Shown in pieces: positions 47,047 through 58,160 of a stretch of DNA of 64,000 nucleotides. Numbering within the stretch: position 1 is the first letter of the stretch; the number at the start of each line of letters is the position of its first letter. Both the position numbers and the translations under genes were made by a program. The stretch comes from Phyllobacterium myrsinacearum. GTDB lineage: Bacteria; Pseudomonadota; Alphaproteobacteria; Rhizobiales; Rhizobiaceae. The DNA lies in assembly GCF_002980555.1 (NCBI RefSeq), contig NZ_PVBT01000010.1:151256-215255 (forward strand), given 5' to 3'. The notes below the pieces were generated by a model. That model was not told the DNA's origin, made no database searches, and worked only from the letters and a program-made list of their open reading frames with translations.

Positions 47047-48435
47047 TTATTTCGTCAGCACGTCAAGAATGCGTGCCCAGGAACGCTGGCCCTTGTGAAA
47101 GGAACTCAGCTCGTATTTTTCGTTGGGCGAATGGATGCGGTCGTCCTCGAGGCCGAAGCCGACGAGCAGCGATTCCATGCCAAGCATGTTCTGGAAGTCG
47201 CCGACAATCGGGATCGATCCGCCCATGGCGATCAGCACGGCGGGTTTTGGCCATTCGTCGCTCAAGGCCGTCTTGGCCTTGGCCAAAAGCGGCGAGTCAT
47301 AGGACAGCTGGATGGCGGGCGAGCCGCCATGCTCATGGAACTCCACCGAGCAATCGGCAGGGACGCGTTCCCGGACAAAGGCGCGGAAGGCTTCACGGAT
47401 CTTGGCGGGGTTCTGCTTGTGCACGAGGCGGAACGACACTTTGGCCGATGCCTGCGCGGCAATAACGGTCTTGAAGCCCTGCCCGGTATAGCCGCCGATC
47501 ACGCCGTTGATCTCGGCGGTCGGGCGGGCCCAGACCAGTTCCAGGATGGAGCGGCCTTTTTCACCCGAAGGAATGGAAAGACCGATGGGACCGAGAAAGT
47601 TTTCCGGCGTGCAGCCAAGCCCGTTCCAGGTCTGCAGGATCTGCGTCGGGGTTTCCTCGACACCGTCATAGAAGCCGGGAATGGTCACGGCACCGGTTTC
47701 GTCGTGCAGGTCGGCCAGAATCTTCGTGAGAATGTGGATCGGGTTTGCCGCCGCACCGCCGAAGGAACCGGAGTGCAGGTCGCGATCGGCGGCCTTGATG
47801 ACGATTTCCTCGCCGACCAGCCCGCGCAGGCCGACGGAAATCGCCGGGGTCTGCCTGTCCCACATGCCGGTATCGCACACGAGGGCGAAGTCGGCCTTCA
47901 GCTCGTCCTTGCAGGCATCGAGGAAAGGCTTCAGCGATGGCGATCCCGACTCTTCTTCTCCTTCAAACAGGATGGAAATCTTGACCGGCAGCTTGCCATG
48001 CACGTCCTTGTAGGCGCGGCAGGCTTCGACGAAGGTCATCAGCTGGCCCTTGTCATCGGCCGTTCCGCGGCCGGTCAGAATCTTGCGGCCATTGCCCATA
48101 TCCTTGATGGCAGGGGCAAAGGGGTCGTTCTCCCACAGTTCGAGCGGATCAACCGGCTGCACGTCGTAATGGCCATAGAAAAGGACATGGGGTGCATCGG
48201 CACTCGGACCTTCATGATGGGCCACCACCATCGGATGACCCGGCGTGTCGCGCACGCTGGCGTCGAAACCGATGGTTTTCAAATCGGCAACCAGCCATTC
48301 GGCGGCCTTGCGGCATTCGGCCTTGAATGCCGGATCGGTCGAGATGGATTTGATCTTCAACAGTTCGAACAGACGCTCCAGGCTTTTATCGAGATTGGCA
48401 TCAAGGGCATTCAAGACAGGTTCAAGCGCTGACAT
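47047..48435 (-). CDS. M20-family dipeptidase/metallopeptidase
   Basis: Zinc-dependent dipeptidase of the M20 (DUG1/CNDP-like) family, 462 residues. Metal-binding and catalytic blocks are LFYGHYDVQPVDP (His and Asp), GRGTADDKGQ (bridging Asp), EGEEESGSPSL (catalytic Glu pair) and VCDTGMWD. The lid/dimerisation domain lies between about residues 190 and 350. The size and the GRGTADDKGQ block fit cytosolic nonspecific dipeptidases rather than DapE or ArgE. It is followed 15 bases later by rnd on the same strand. The 378-bp region upstream carries a candidate sRNA in the same direction. Confidence 0.9.
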   Translation of the reverse strand: MSALEPVLNALDANLDKSLERLFELLKIKSISTDPAFKAECRKAAEWLVADLKTIGFDASVRDTPGHPMVVAHHEGPSADAPHVLFYGHYDVQPVDPLELWENDPFAPAIKDMGNGRKILTGRGTADDKGQLMTFVEACRAYKDVHGKLPVKISILFEGEEESGSPSLKPFLDACKDELKADFALVCDTGMWDRQTPAISVGLRGLVGEEIVIKAADRDLHSGSFGGAAANPIHILTKILADLHDETGAVTIPGFYDGVEETPTQILQTWNGLGCTPENFLGPIGLSIPSGEKGRSILELVWARPTAEINGVIGGYTGQGFKTVIAAQASAKVSFRLVHKQNPAKIREAFRAFVRERVPADCSVEFHEHGGSPAIQLSYDSPLLAKAKTALSDEWPKPAVLIAMGGSIPIVGDFQNMLGMESLLVGFGLEDDRIHSPNEKYELSSFHKGQRSWARILDVLTK

Positions 48436-48524
48436 GGTAATTCCTGAATTTGTTGGACCGGGATTCGTGAAGGGAATTCTTCTTAGCCCATTTTCGGCAA
48501 AGCGGCAGAAAAAAAGTGGAGCCG

Positions 48525-48675
48525 GAAAAGAAATGGCCGCCGTGGCGGGGGGACCACAGGCGACCAGATCACTACACTCAGATGCGGCGACCCGGAGAGG
48601 GGGGATGAGGCCACCGCAAGTCCGGGGCAGGCGGGGGACGAGCCTGAAATCCCGGACATCGATCTAACGTCGACA
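48525..48675 (-). ncRNA. Candidate small RNA with three C-rich-loop hairpins near polA
   Basis: Reading the minus strand, about 150 nt form three regular hairpins. Stem 1 (48620-48657): GTCCGGG / CCCGGAC with inner CAGGC / GCCTG and loop UCGUCCCCC. Stem 2 (48583-48618): 11 bp with three G-U pairs and loop CAUCCCCCCUCUCC. Stem 3 (48535-48565): GGTCGCC-GTGG / CCAC-GGCGGCC with one bulge and one G-U, loop UCCCCCCG, then the U-rich tail ATTTCTTTTCC. A promoter sits at the right distance upstream. Three C-rich loops in a row are the mark of anti-Shine-Dalgarno sRNAs. From memory, the rhizobial alpha-r7 sRNA (Smr7C, about 150 nt) is encoded next to polA, which is near here. The 378-bp gap 48436-48813 has no credible gene. 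Confidence 0.62.
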
Positions 48676-48681
48676 AGGTGG

Positions 48682-48710
48682 ATTTGGGTCTCAAACCATG
48701 GCAATTCAAG
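48682..48710 (-). promoter_or_regulatory. Predicted promoter of the candidate small RNA at 48675
   Basis: On the minus strand: -35 CTTGAA (48705-48710), exactly 17 bp, -10 CCAAAT (48682-48687). The predicted start is near 48675, 18 bases before hairpin 1. Confidence 0.45.
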
Positions 48711-48813
48711 GGCACGGAACATTACATCTTTGTAACAAACGCGTGATGGGCAGGTGACATGTTCAAGACCCGTCCGATCTGGCATAGAGCGTTCTCGAAC
48801 GGAGGCGAATCCG

Positions 48814-49419
48814 ATGACGAAAGCAGCGATAGAATTGCCGGTCCTGTTCTTTCCGGCAGGCGCCGACTGGGAAGCCTGGCTGGCGGCCAATCACGCGGCA
48901 TCGCCGGGCGTATGGCTCAAATTTTCCAAGAAGACGGCGACCATCAAAAGCCTGTCCAAACAGGATGCGATCGATGGCGCGCTCTGCCACGGCTGGATCG
49001 ACGGCCAGATCGACGCATTCGATGAAGACTACTGGCTCATCCGCTTCACATCGCGCAAGGCCGCAAGCCGCTGGTCCGACATCAATCGCAAGCGCGCCCT
49101 CGAGCTGATCGACCAGGATCGCATGACGCCGGCCGGCCTTGCGGAAATCGAGAAGGCCAAGGCCGACGGACGCTGGGACAAGGCCTATCTTTCGCAAGGC
49201 AAGGCCATGATACCCGCTGATCTGCAGGCGGCCCTCGATGCGAACGCCGAAGCAAAGCAGATGTTCGGGACATTGAGCAGCGTCAACCGCTACGCCATCA
49301 TCTACCGTGTCAACGACGCCAAGAAGCCCGAGACGCGCCTGCAGCGCATTGAAAAATTCGTGGCCATGCTGGCGCGCGGTGAAACCATCCATCCGCAGAA
49401 GGCCAAGCCCTCCCGGTAA
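48814..49419 (+). CDS. YdeI/OmpD-associated family protein
   Basis: Soluble protein of 201 residues of the YdeI (bacteriocin-protection, OmdA) family. Recognisable blocks are WEAWLAANHAASPGVWLKFSKK, DAIDGALCHGWIDGQIDAFDEDYWLIRFTSRKAASRWSDINRKRALELI (in pieces from about residue 45) and IYRVNDAKKPETRLQRIEKFVAMLARGE at the end. The biochemical role is unknown; in some bacteria homologues affect resistance to antimicrobial peptides. ATG 48814 is chosen because GGAGGCG lies six bases upstream; the frame extends further left without a ribosome site. It lies between the candidate sRNA and polA. Confidence 0.8.
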   Translation: MTKAAIELPVLFFPAGADWEAWLAANHAASPGVWLKFSKKTATIKSLSKQDAIDGALCHGWIDGQIDAFDEDYWLIRFTSRKAASRWSDINRKRALELIDQDRMTPAGLAEIEKAKADGRWDKAYLSQGKAMIPADLQAALDANAEAKQMFGTLSSVNRYAIIYRVNDAKKPETRLQRIEKFVAMLARGETIHPQKAKPSR

Positions 49420-49532
49420 GCGGCGGCCGCCCGGCGGATTTGTCAGGAGGAGTCGGCTATCCCGCGATCTTTCGGTGCATGGGAAAGACAGATCATTTCC
49501 TTTTTATGGATGATCATTTAATCGTAGGCACC

Positions 49533-52463
49533 ATGAAAAAAGGTGATCATCTCTTTCTCGTCGACGGCTCCGGCTATATCTTCCGGGCCTATCATGCGCT
49601 GCCGCCCCTCACCCGCAAGTCGGATGGTCTGCCGGTTGGTGCGGTATCGGGTTTCTGCAACATGCTGTGGAAGCTGCTGCGCGAAGCCAGGGACACCTCG
49701 GTCCGGGTGACGCCGACGCATTTCGCCGTCATCTTCGATTATTCGTCGAACACGTTCCGCAAGGAAATCTATCCGGAATACAAGGCAAACCGCTCGGCCC
49801 CGCCGGAGGATCTCATTCCGCAGTTCGGCCTGATCCGCCAGGCCACCAAGGCCTTCAACCTTCCCTGCATCGAAAAGGAAGGCTACGAGGCGGACGATCT
49901 CATCGCCACCTATGCCCGCATGGCGGAAGCCGTGGGCGCGGAAGTCACCATCATCTCCTCCGACAAGGACCTGATGCAGCTCGTCACTCCGCTTGTGTCG
50001 ATGTATGACAGCATGAAGGACAAGCAGATCGGCATTCCCGACGTCATCGAGAAATGGGGTGTGCCGCCGGAAAAGATGATCGACCTGCAGGCCTTGACCG
50101 GCGATTCCACCGACAATGTGCCCGGCATCCCCGGCATCGGCCCGAAGACCGCCGCACAGCTTCTGGAAGAGTTCGGCGATCTCGATACGCTGCTGTCACG
50201 CGCCGGTGAAATCAAGCAGCAGAAACGCCGCGAAAACATCATCGAATTTGCCGAACAGGCGCGCATTTCGCGCCAGCTCGTCACGCTGAAGACCGACACC
50301 CCCGTCGATACCGGGCTTGACGATTTCGGGCTTGAGCCACAGGATGGACCGAAGCTCGTCGCCTTTCTCAAGGCCATGGAGTTCACCTCCCTTACCCGGC
50401 GCGCTGCGGAAGCGACCGGCATCGATGCCGCCGCGATCGAACCATCCGAGGTAGCCGTGGACACGGTTGCCGAGGCACACGGACCGGATGTTGAAATCCC
50501 GGATGGAACTGCTCCCGCTGCCACGGCCGAAAAGCCACAGAACAAACCAGATGGTGGTGTCATGCTGCCCGCCGATCTGGTCAAGGCACGCGCCGACGAA
50601 GCGCTGGCGTCGAAGATCGACACGACGGCCTATACCTGCATCCGCGATCTTGCCACGCTGCAACTGTGGATCGACGAGGCAATGGAAGCCGGACTGGTGG
50701 CGTTCGACACGGAAACGACGTCGCTCGATCCGATGCAGACCGAGCTGGTGGGCTTCTCCCTGGCCATCCGGCCGGGCCATGCCGCCTATGTCCCGCTCAA
50801 CCACAAGTCAGGCAATGGCGATCTCCTCGGCGGCGGCACCGTCGAAGGCCAGATCCCGCTCGACGACGCCTTGCGCGTGTTGAAGCCGCTGCTCGAGAAC
50901 CGTTCGGTGCTCAAGATTGCGCACAACATGAAATATGACTGGCTGGTCATGCACCGCTACGGCATCGATCCGCACCCGTTCGACGATACGATGCTGATCT
51001 CCTACGTGCTTGACGCCGGTGAAGGCACCCATGGCATGGATGCCCTGTCCGAGCGCTGGCTGGGCCATACGCCCATCGCCTACAAGGACGTGGCGGGTAG
51101 TGGTAAGTCATCGGTTACATTCGACATGGTCGATATCGACCGCGCCACCGCCTACGCCGCCGAGGATGCGGATGTGACCCTGCGCCTGTGGCGCCTGCTC
51201 AAGCCGCGTCTGGTCGAGGATGGGCTTGTCTCGGTCTATGAACGGCTGGAGCGCCCGCTTGTCGCGGTACTGGCGCGGATGGAAGAACGTGGTATTTCCG
51301 TCGACCGGCAGATCCTGTCACGGCTTTCCGGCGACCTGGCCCAGGCGGCGGCAGCCATCGAGCATGAAATTTACCAGCTTGCCGGGGAAAAGCTCAACAT
51401 CGGTTCGCCCAAACAGCTGGGCGACATCCTGTTCGGCAAGATGAGCCTTCCCGGCGGCTCAAAGACCAAGACCGGGCAATGGTCGACATCGGCGCAGGTG
51501 CTGGAAGACCTCGCCGCGGAAGGTCATGAACTGCCGCGCAAGATCGTCGACTGGCGCCAGCTGACCAAGCTCAAATCCACCTATACCGACGCCCTGCCCG
51601 GCTATATCCACCCCGATACCAAGCGGGTGCACACGTCCTACGCCATGGCCGCGACCTCCACGGGGCGGCTGTCCTCGTCGGAACCGAACCTGCAGAACAT
51701 TCCCGTGCGCACCAGCGAAGGCCGCAAGATCCGCACAGCCTTCATCGCCGCACCGGGCAACAAGCTGATTTCCGCCGATTACAGCCAGATCGAGTTGCGG
51801 GTCCTGGCGCATGTCGCCGAGATTCCCCAGCTCACCCAGGCTTTTGCCGATGGCATCGACATTCATGCCATGACCGCATCGGAAATGTTCGGCGTTCCGG
51901 TCAAGGACATGCCCTCGGAAGTGCGCCGCCGCGCCAAGGCGATCAATTTCGGCATCATCTACGGCATTTCCGCCTTTGGCCTTGCCAACCAGCTGTCAAT
52001 TCCGCGCGAAGAAGCGAGCCAGTATATCCGCACCTATTTCGAGCGCTTTCCCGGCATCAAGGACTATATGGAGGCGACCAAGGCCTTTGCCCGGCAGAAC
52101 GGTTATGTCGAAACCATCTTCGGGCGGCGGGCGCATTATCCTGAAATCCGCTCGTCCAACCCGCAGGTGCGCGCTTTCAATGAACGTGCATCGATCAATG
52201 CGCCGATCCAGGGTTCGGCCGCCGATATCATCCGCCGCGCCATGGTGCGCATGGAACCGGCGCTCAACGCGGCAAAGCTGTCGGCCCGCATGCTGTTGCA
52301 GGTGCATGACGAGTTGATCTTTGAAACCGCCGACGGCGAAGTCGACGCAACCATTCCGATCATTCGCGACGTCATGGAAAATGCGGCGATGCCGGCAATT
52401 TCGCTGTCCGTGCCGCTGCAGGTGGATGCGCGCGCCGCCAACAACTGGGACGAAGCGCACTAG
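49533..52463 (+). CDS. polA: DNA polymerase I
   Basis: Family A polymerase for repair and Okazaki-fragment maturation, 976 residues. The 5' nuclease domain (about 1-300) starts HLFLVDGSGYIFRAYHALPPL and includes YEADDLIATYA and the H3TH block GIPGIGPKTAAQLL. The 3'-5' exonuclease is intact, with Asp-x-Glu in VAFDTETTSLDP near residue 390. Polymerase motifs are A (DYSQIELRVLAH, about 748), B (RRAKAINFGIIYG, about 798) and C (QVHDELIFE, about 923). A 90-residue variable stretch joins the 5' nuclease to the exonuclease. ATG 49533 starts at the family N-terminus; the frame is open for 31 codons further upstream. Confidence 0.97.
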   Translation: MKKGDHLFLVDGSGYIFRAYHALPPLTRKSDGLPVGAVSGFCNMLWKLLREARDTSVRVTPTHFAVIFDYSSNTFRKEIYPEYKANRSAPPEDLIPQFGLIRQATKAFNLPCIEKEGYEADDLIATYARMAEAVGAEVTIISSDKDLMQLVTPLVSMYDSMKDKQIGIPDVIEKWGVPPEKMIDLQALTGDSTDNVPGIPGIGPKTAAQLLEEFGDLDTLLSRAGEIKQQKRRENIIEFAEQARISRQLVTLKTDTPVDTGLDDFGLEPQDGPKLVAFLKAMEFTSLTRRAAEATGIDAAAIEPSEVAVDTVAEAHGPDVEIPDGTAPAATAEKPQNKPDGGVMLPADLVKARADEALASKIDTTAYTCIRDLATLQLWIDEAMEAGLVAFDTETTSLDPMQTELVGFSLAIRPGHAAYVPLNHKSGNGDLLGGGTVEGQIPLDDALRVLKPLLENRSVLKIAHNMKYDWLVMHRYGIDPHPFDDTMLISYVLDAGEGTHGMDALSERWLGHTPIAYKDVAGSGKSSVTFDMVDIDRATAYAAEDADVTLRLWRLLKPRLVEDGLVSVYERLERPLVAVLARMEERGISVDRQILSRLSGDLAQAAAAIEHEIYQLAGEKLNIGSPKQLGDILFGKMSLPGGSKTKTGQWSTSAQVLEDLAAEGHELPRKIVDWRQLTKLKSTYTDALPGYIHPDTKRVHTSYAMAATSTGRLSSSEPNLQNIPVRTSEGRKIRTAFIAAPGNKLISADYSQIELRVLAHVAEIPQLTQAFADGIDIHAMTASEMFGVPVKDMPSEVRRRAKAINFGIIYGISAFGLANQLSIPREEASQYIRTYFERFPGIKDYMEATKAFARQNGYVETIFGRRAHYPEIRSSNPQVRAFNERASINAPIQGSAADIIRRAMVRMEPALNAAKLSARMLLQVHDELIFETADGEVDATIPIIRDVMENAAMPAISLSVPLQVDARAANNWDEAH

Positions 52464-52478
52464 GACGGGAGCCTCGGC

Positions 52479-54062
52479 TTATTGCAGCGTGTCCAGCACT
52501 TTGCGCTGGGCATGCATTTCGAGGAAAATGCGGTAATCCCGGTCGAAGCGCTGGCGCGCCTTTGGCTCGGGCTGGCGCGGCCGCCCGCCCTGCTTCATCG
52601 CCATGCTGGCGGCCGGCAGATCGGGATAAAGCCCGGCTGCCGTTGCCGCCACCATCGCCGTGCCGAGAAGCACGGCATCTTCGGCCGCCGACGTGATGAC
52701 CGTGCAGCCCGTCGCATCGGCATAAAGTTCCATCAACAGCGGGTTTTTGGTGTGGCCGCCCGTCACATGCATGGTGTCGATGGCATAGCCGCGCTCGTTC
52801 AGCGCATCGAGAACATGCCGCACGCCAAGCGCAATGCCGACGGAGGTGCGCCAGTAGAGGCGGCACAGGCTGTCAAAGGAGGCGTCCAGCGTCAGCCCGC
52901 TGATGACGCCGACCGCATGCGGATCAGCCAGCGGCGAGCGGTTGCCATGAAAATCCGGCAGGACATGCAGGCGCCCGGCCAGATCAAGCCCCTCCTTTTC
53001 CCGCAGCTCCATGACGCGGTCGGTGATCTTCTTGTGCAGGGCAGCGTTGGGTTCGCCCGCAGCCCCGTGCCAGCGGATGATATGATCGAGAAGCGCGCCG
53101 GAAACCGACTGCCCGCCCTCGCTCAGCCAGCAATCCGGCAAAGCCGCACCGAAATAGGGTCCCCAGACGCCGTTGAACGAGATCGGCTCCAGTGACAGCG
53201 CCATCAGGCAGCTGGAGGTCCCGGCAATCAAAGCCAGATGGCGGTCGATTTCAGAGAGATCGCCGGCAAAGCCGCCGAGGACACCGAGTGCGCCCGCATA
53301 GGCGTCGATCAGTCCGGCGCCGACACGGCAACGGGTGGTGAGCCCAAGAGCCTTTGCAGCCTCGGGCGTCAGCGGTCCGACATCGGTGCCCACCGGGCTT
53401 GCCCGTTCCGGCAGATGGCCGCGTTCCACCATGTCGGCGATGCCGACGTCCTTGAGATAATCGCTCTGCCAGCCCGGCTCTTCATGCGCGAGGTACGTCC
53501 ATTTGCAGGTGATCGTGCATTGCGACCGTGCGAGCGATCCCGACGCCTTCCAGCTGAGGAAATCGGCAAGGTCGAAAAAATATCCGGCTTTGTCCCAGGA
53601 GTTGGGCAGATGCCGCTTGAGCCACATCAGCTTTGGCGTCTGCATTTCCGGCGACATGACACCGCCGAGATATTTGAGCACGTCGTGGCCCGTTGCCGTG
53701 CATTCATCCGCCTCGTTGAGCGCCCGGTGATCCAGCCAGACGATCGTGTCCCAGCGGTTGTCGCCCCCCGTCGAGACAGTCAGCGGCTTGCCATCCCTGT
53801 CGCGTACCACCAGCGAGCAGGTGGCATCAAAGCTGATGCCGACAATATCGGAGGGATCGACCTTGGACGCCGCGATAGCTCCCTGCACCGCGATGCAGAC
53901 CGATTTCCAGATGTCTTCTGAATCGTGTTCGGCATGGTCAGGCAGCGGGCGGTTCATCAGGATCGGGTGTTCCACCCGCCCCAAAAGATTGCCCCTGGTA
54001 TCAAGAATGCCCGCCCGGGCGCTTCCCGTTCCCACATCCACAGCACATACGAAATCTGGCAT
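52479..54062 (-). CDS. FGGY-family carbohydrate kinase (ribulokinase-like)
   Basis: Sugar kinase of the FGGY superfamily, 527 residues. The first phosphate motif is VDVGTGSARAGILD; GISFDATCSLVV and WLDHRA are blocks of the D-ribulose/YDR109C-type subfamily. ALIAGTSSCLMALS is phosphate 2, and HVTGGHTKNPLLMELYAD is the adenosine site. It is the last gene of the polyol operon, so its substrate may be a pentulose or hexulose made by the dehydrogenases upstream. Xylulokinase or fructokinase activity cannot be excluded. ATG 54062 is chosen because GGAAGG lies five bases upstream; frames extending left are not conserved. It is convergent with polA, 15 bases away. Confidence 0.85.
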   Translation of the reverse strand: MPDFVCAVDVGTGSARAGILDTRGNLLGRVEHPILMNRPLPDHAEHDSEDIWKSVCIAVQGAIAASKVDPSDIVGISFDATCSLVVRDRDGKPLTVSTGGDNRWDTIVWLDHRALNEADECTATGHDVLKYLGGVMSPEMQTPKLMWLKRHLPNSWDKAGYFFDLADFLSWKASGSLARSQCTITCKWTYLAHEEPGWQSDYLKDVGIADMVERGHLPERASPVGTDVGPLTPEAAKALGLTTRCRVGAGLIDAYAGALGVLGGFAGDLSEIDRHLALIAGTSSCLMALSLEPISFNGVWGPYFGAALPDCWLSEGGQSVSGALLDHIIRWHGAAGEPNAALHKKITDRVMELREKEGLDLAGRLHVLPDFHGNRSPLADPHAVGVISGLTLDASFDSLCRLYWRTSVGIALGVRHVLDALNERGYAIDTMHVTGGHTKNPLLMELYADATGCTVITSAAEDAVLLGTAMVAATAAGLYPDLPAASMAMKQGGRPRQPEPKARQRFDRDYRIFLEMHAQRKVLDTLQ

Positions 54063-54096
54063 TCGAACCTTCCGGCTTGTCGTGAACCGGAACGCT

Positions 54097-54783
54097 CTAA
54101 TGAACGTTTGTTCGGGCCTGCAGCGATGACAACAGGCCTGGCAATTCCAGCATGTCGCCGAATATAAGGTCTGGCTCGAGAGACGCAAGCGCCGCTTCCA
54201 GCCGGCCGCCGCGCGCATGGGTGCCACCGGTGAAGGCGAAGACACGCATGCCCGCCCGTTTGGCGGCTTCAATGCCCGCAGGGCTGTCTTCGATGACCAC
54301 GCAATCTTCCGGCGGCGTGTTCATGACCTGTGCCGCATACAGGAACAGGTCCGGCGCCGGCTTGCCGTGCTTGACCATGGTGGCGCTGAAAATATTCGGC
54401 TCCAGCAGATCAAGCAGCCCCGTCAGCTTGAGCGACAGCCGAATCCGGTCCGGCTGGCTCGACGAGGCAACACAGCGCGGCAGATCGAGCTGGTGCAATG
54501 TCTCGGCTATGCCGGGAATGGGCTTCAGGTCGGCGCGGAAGCGCGCATAGAGATTGGCGCGCATGTCTTCCAGGTCGGCCGCGCTGGCGGCAAAACCATA
54601 GTCCTCATGCAGGATTTTGCTGATCGTCGCCATGCTGCGCCCGAGAAACATCTCATATGCTTCTTCCTCGGACAGCGTCGTGCCGCTGCGGGCGATCATG
54701 TCGAGCAGGACCGCGATGGAGATCGGCTCGCTGTCGACGAGGACACCATCGCAATCGAAAATGACAAGAGCGGGCTTGGTCAT
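54097..54783 (-). CDS. HAD-superfamily hydrolase (phosphatase / phosphoglucomutase-like)
   Basis: HAD subfamily IA phosphatase of 228 residues. Motif I is FDCDGVLVDSEP, with the nucleophile Asp and the acid/base Asp two residues later. The helical cap covers about residues 18-80. Motif II lies in CVASSSQPDRI, motif III at the Lys of VKHGKPAPDLFLYAA, and motif IV in CVVIEDSPAGIEAAKRAGM. The Lys-Gly-Pro-style motif and cap are those of beta-phosphoglucomutase-like and sugar-phosphate phosphatases. Its place between mtlK and the kinase gene suggests removal of phosphate from a polyol or sugar phosphate. It starts four bases after mtlK. Confidence 0.85.
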   Translation of the reverse strand: MTKPALVIFDCDGVLVDSEPISIAVLLDMIARSGTTLSEEEAYEMFLGRSMATISKILHEDYGFAASAADLEDMRANLYARFRADLKPIPGIAETLHQLDLPRCVASSSQPDRIRLSLKLTGLLDLLEPNIFSATMVKHGKPAPDLFLYAAQVMNTPPEDCVVIEDSPAGIEAAKRAGMRVFAFTGGTHARGGRLEAALASLEPDLIFGDMLELPGLLSSLQARTNVH

Positions 54784-54787
54784 GGCG

Positions 54788-56266
<1,479 letters not shown>

Positions 56267-56300
56267 CGGGCCTAACCCCTTTTTTCAAATGAAGCTGCGT

Positions 56301-56323
56301 CTGCGCCCGTTTTCAGGGCGCAG
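56301..56323 (-). promoter_or_regulatory. Intercistronic hairpin between smoS and mtlK
   Basis: Perfect 8-bp stem CTGCGCCC (56301-56308) / GGGCGCAG (56316-56323) with a 7-nt loop in the 75-bp gap. No T-tract on the minus strand, so processing or stabilisation of the upstream smo mRNA is more likely than full termination. Confidence 0.5.
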
Positions 56324-56341
56324 CAGGAGCCGGGCTTTCGC

Positions 56342-57118
56342 TCAGCTCATCCAGTTGCCGCCATCGACATTGTATGTCTGCGCCACCACGTAATCGCTGT
56401 CGCTGCTGGCGAGGAACACCGCCATGCCGGTCAGGTCTTCCGCCGTGCCCATGCGGCCATAGGGAACCGCCTCGCCGACCAGACGCTTCTTCTCGCCAAG
56501 CGGCCGGTTCTCGTATTTGGCAAAGAGCGCGTCGACCCCGGCCCAGTGCTCGCCATCGACAACACCCGGTGCAATCGCATTGACGTTGATCCCGTGCTTG
56601 ATCAGGTCCTGGCCCGTGGACTGGGTCAGGCTGATCACGGCGGCCTTGGTGGCGCAATAGATGGCAACCAGCGCCTCGCCCCGGCGCCCGGCCTGGCTCG
56701 CCATATTGATGATCTTGCCACCCTTGCCGCGTGCGATCATGGTTTTGGCCACGGCCTGCAACGTGAACAGCGTGCCGGAAAAATTCACGGCGAACAGTTT
56801 TTCATAGCTGGCGCGGGTGATTTCGACAGTGGGCGCCATATCGAACAGCGCCGCATTGTTGACGAGGATATCGATGCCGCCGAACAGATCGACCGCCTCC
56901 TTGACCGCGGCGTCGATGGAAGCCTGATCCGTCACATCCAGCTTGACCGCATGCGCGCCCTTGCCGAGTTCCGCCGCGGTCTGCTGCGCCCGCGCCAGAT
57001 CGATATCGGCAATCACCACATGGGCCGCGCCTTCCTTGAGATAGGCCTCCGCGAAGGCGCGGCCGATACCCCGTGCCGATCCTGTGATGAATGCCGTCTT
57101 GCCTGCCAGTCTGCTCAT
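56342..57118 (-). CDS. smoS: Sorbitol dehydrogenase (L-iditol 2-dehydrogenase), SDR family
   Basis: NAD-dependent SDR that oxidises sorbitol to fructose and galactitol to tagatose, 258 residues. The glycine loop is TGSARGIGRAFAEAY (about 11-25). VVIADID at the end of strand 2 has the Asp that selects NAD. NNAALF is strand 4, and the catalytic Tyr and Lys lie in IYCATKAAVISL (Tyr about 154, Lys about 158). These features match rhizobial and Rhodobacter SmoS. It lies one base after smoK and 75 bases before mtlK. Together the two dehydrogenases let the operon use both sorbitol and mannitol. Confidence 0.93.
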   Translation of the reverse strand: MSRLAGKTAFITGSARGIGRAFAEAYLKEGAAHVVIADIDLARAQQTAAELGKGAHAVKLDVTDQASIDAAVKEAVDLFGGIDILVNNAALFDMAPTVEITRASYEKLFAVNFSGTLFTLQAVAKTMIARGKGGKIINMASQAGRRGEALVAIYCATKAAVISLTQSTGQDLIKHGINVNAIAPGVVDGEHWAGVDALFAKYENRPLGEKKRLVGEAVPYGRMGTAEDLTGMAVFLASSDSDYVVAQTYNVDGGNWMS

Positions 57119-57119
57119 G

Positions 57120-58118
<999 letters not shown>

Positions 58119-58160
58119 AATATTCTTCCCATCTCTTTTGGCTGCGCCAAAGGCTGAAAC

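Noticed and set aside
48483-48890. Minus-strand frame of 135 codons across 48483-48890
   Set aside because: It crosses the candidate sRNA stems, overlaps the YdeI-like gene in antisense, and its peptide is low-complexity with no Shine-Dalgarno at its start.
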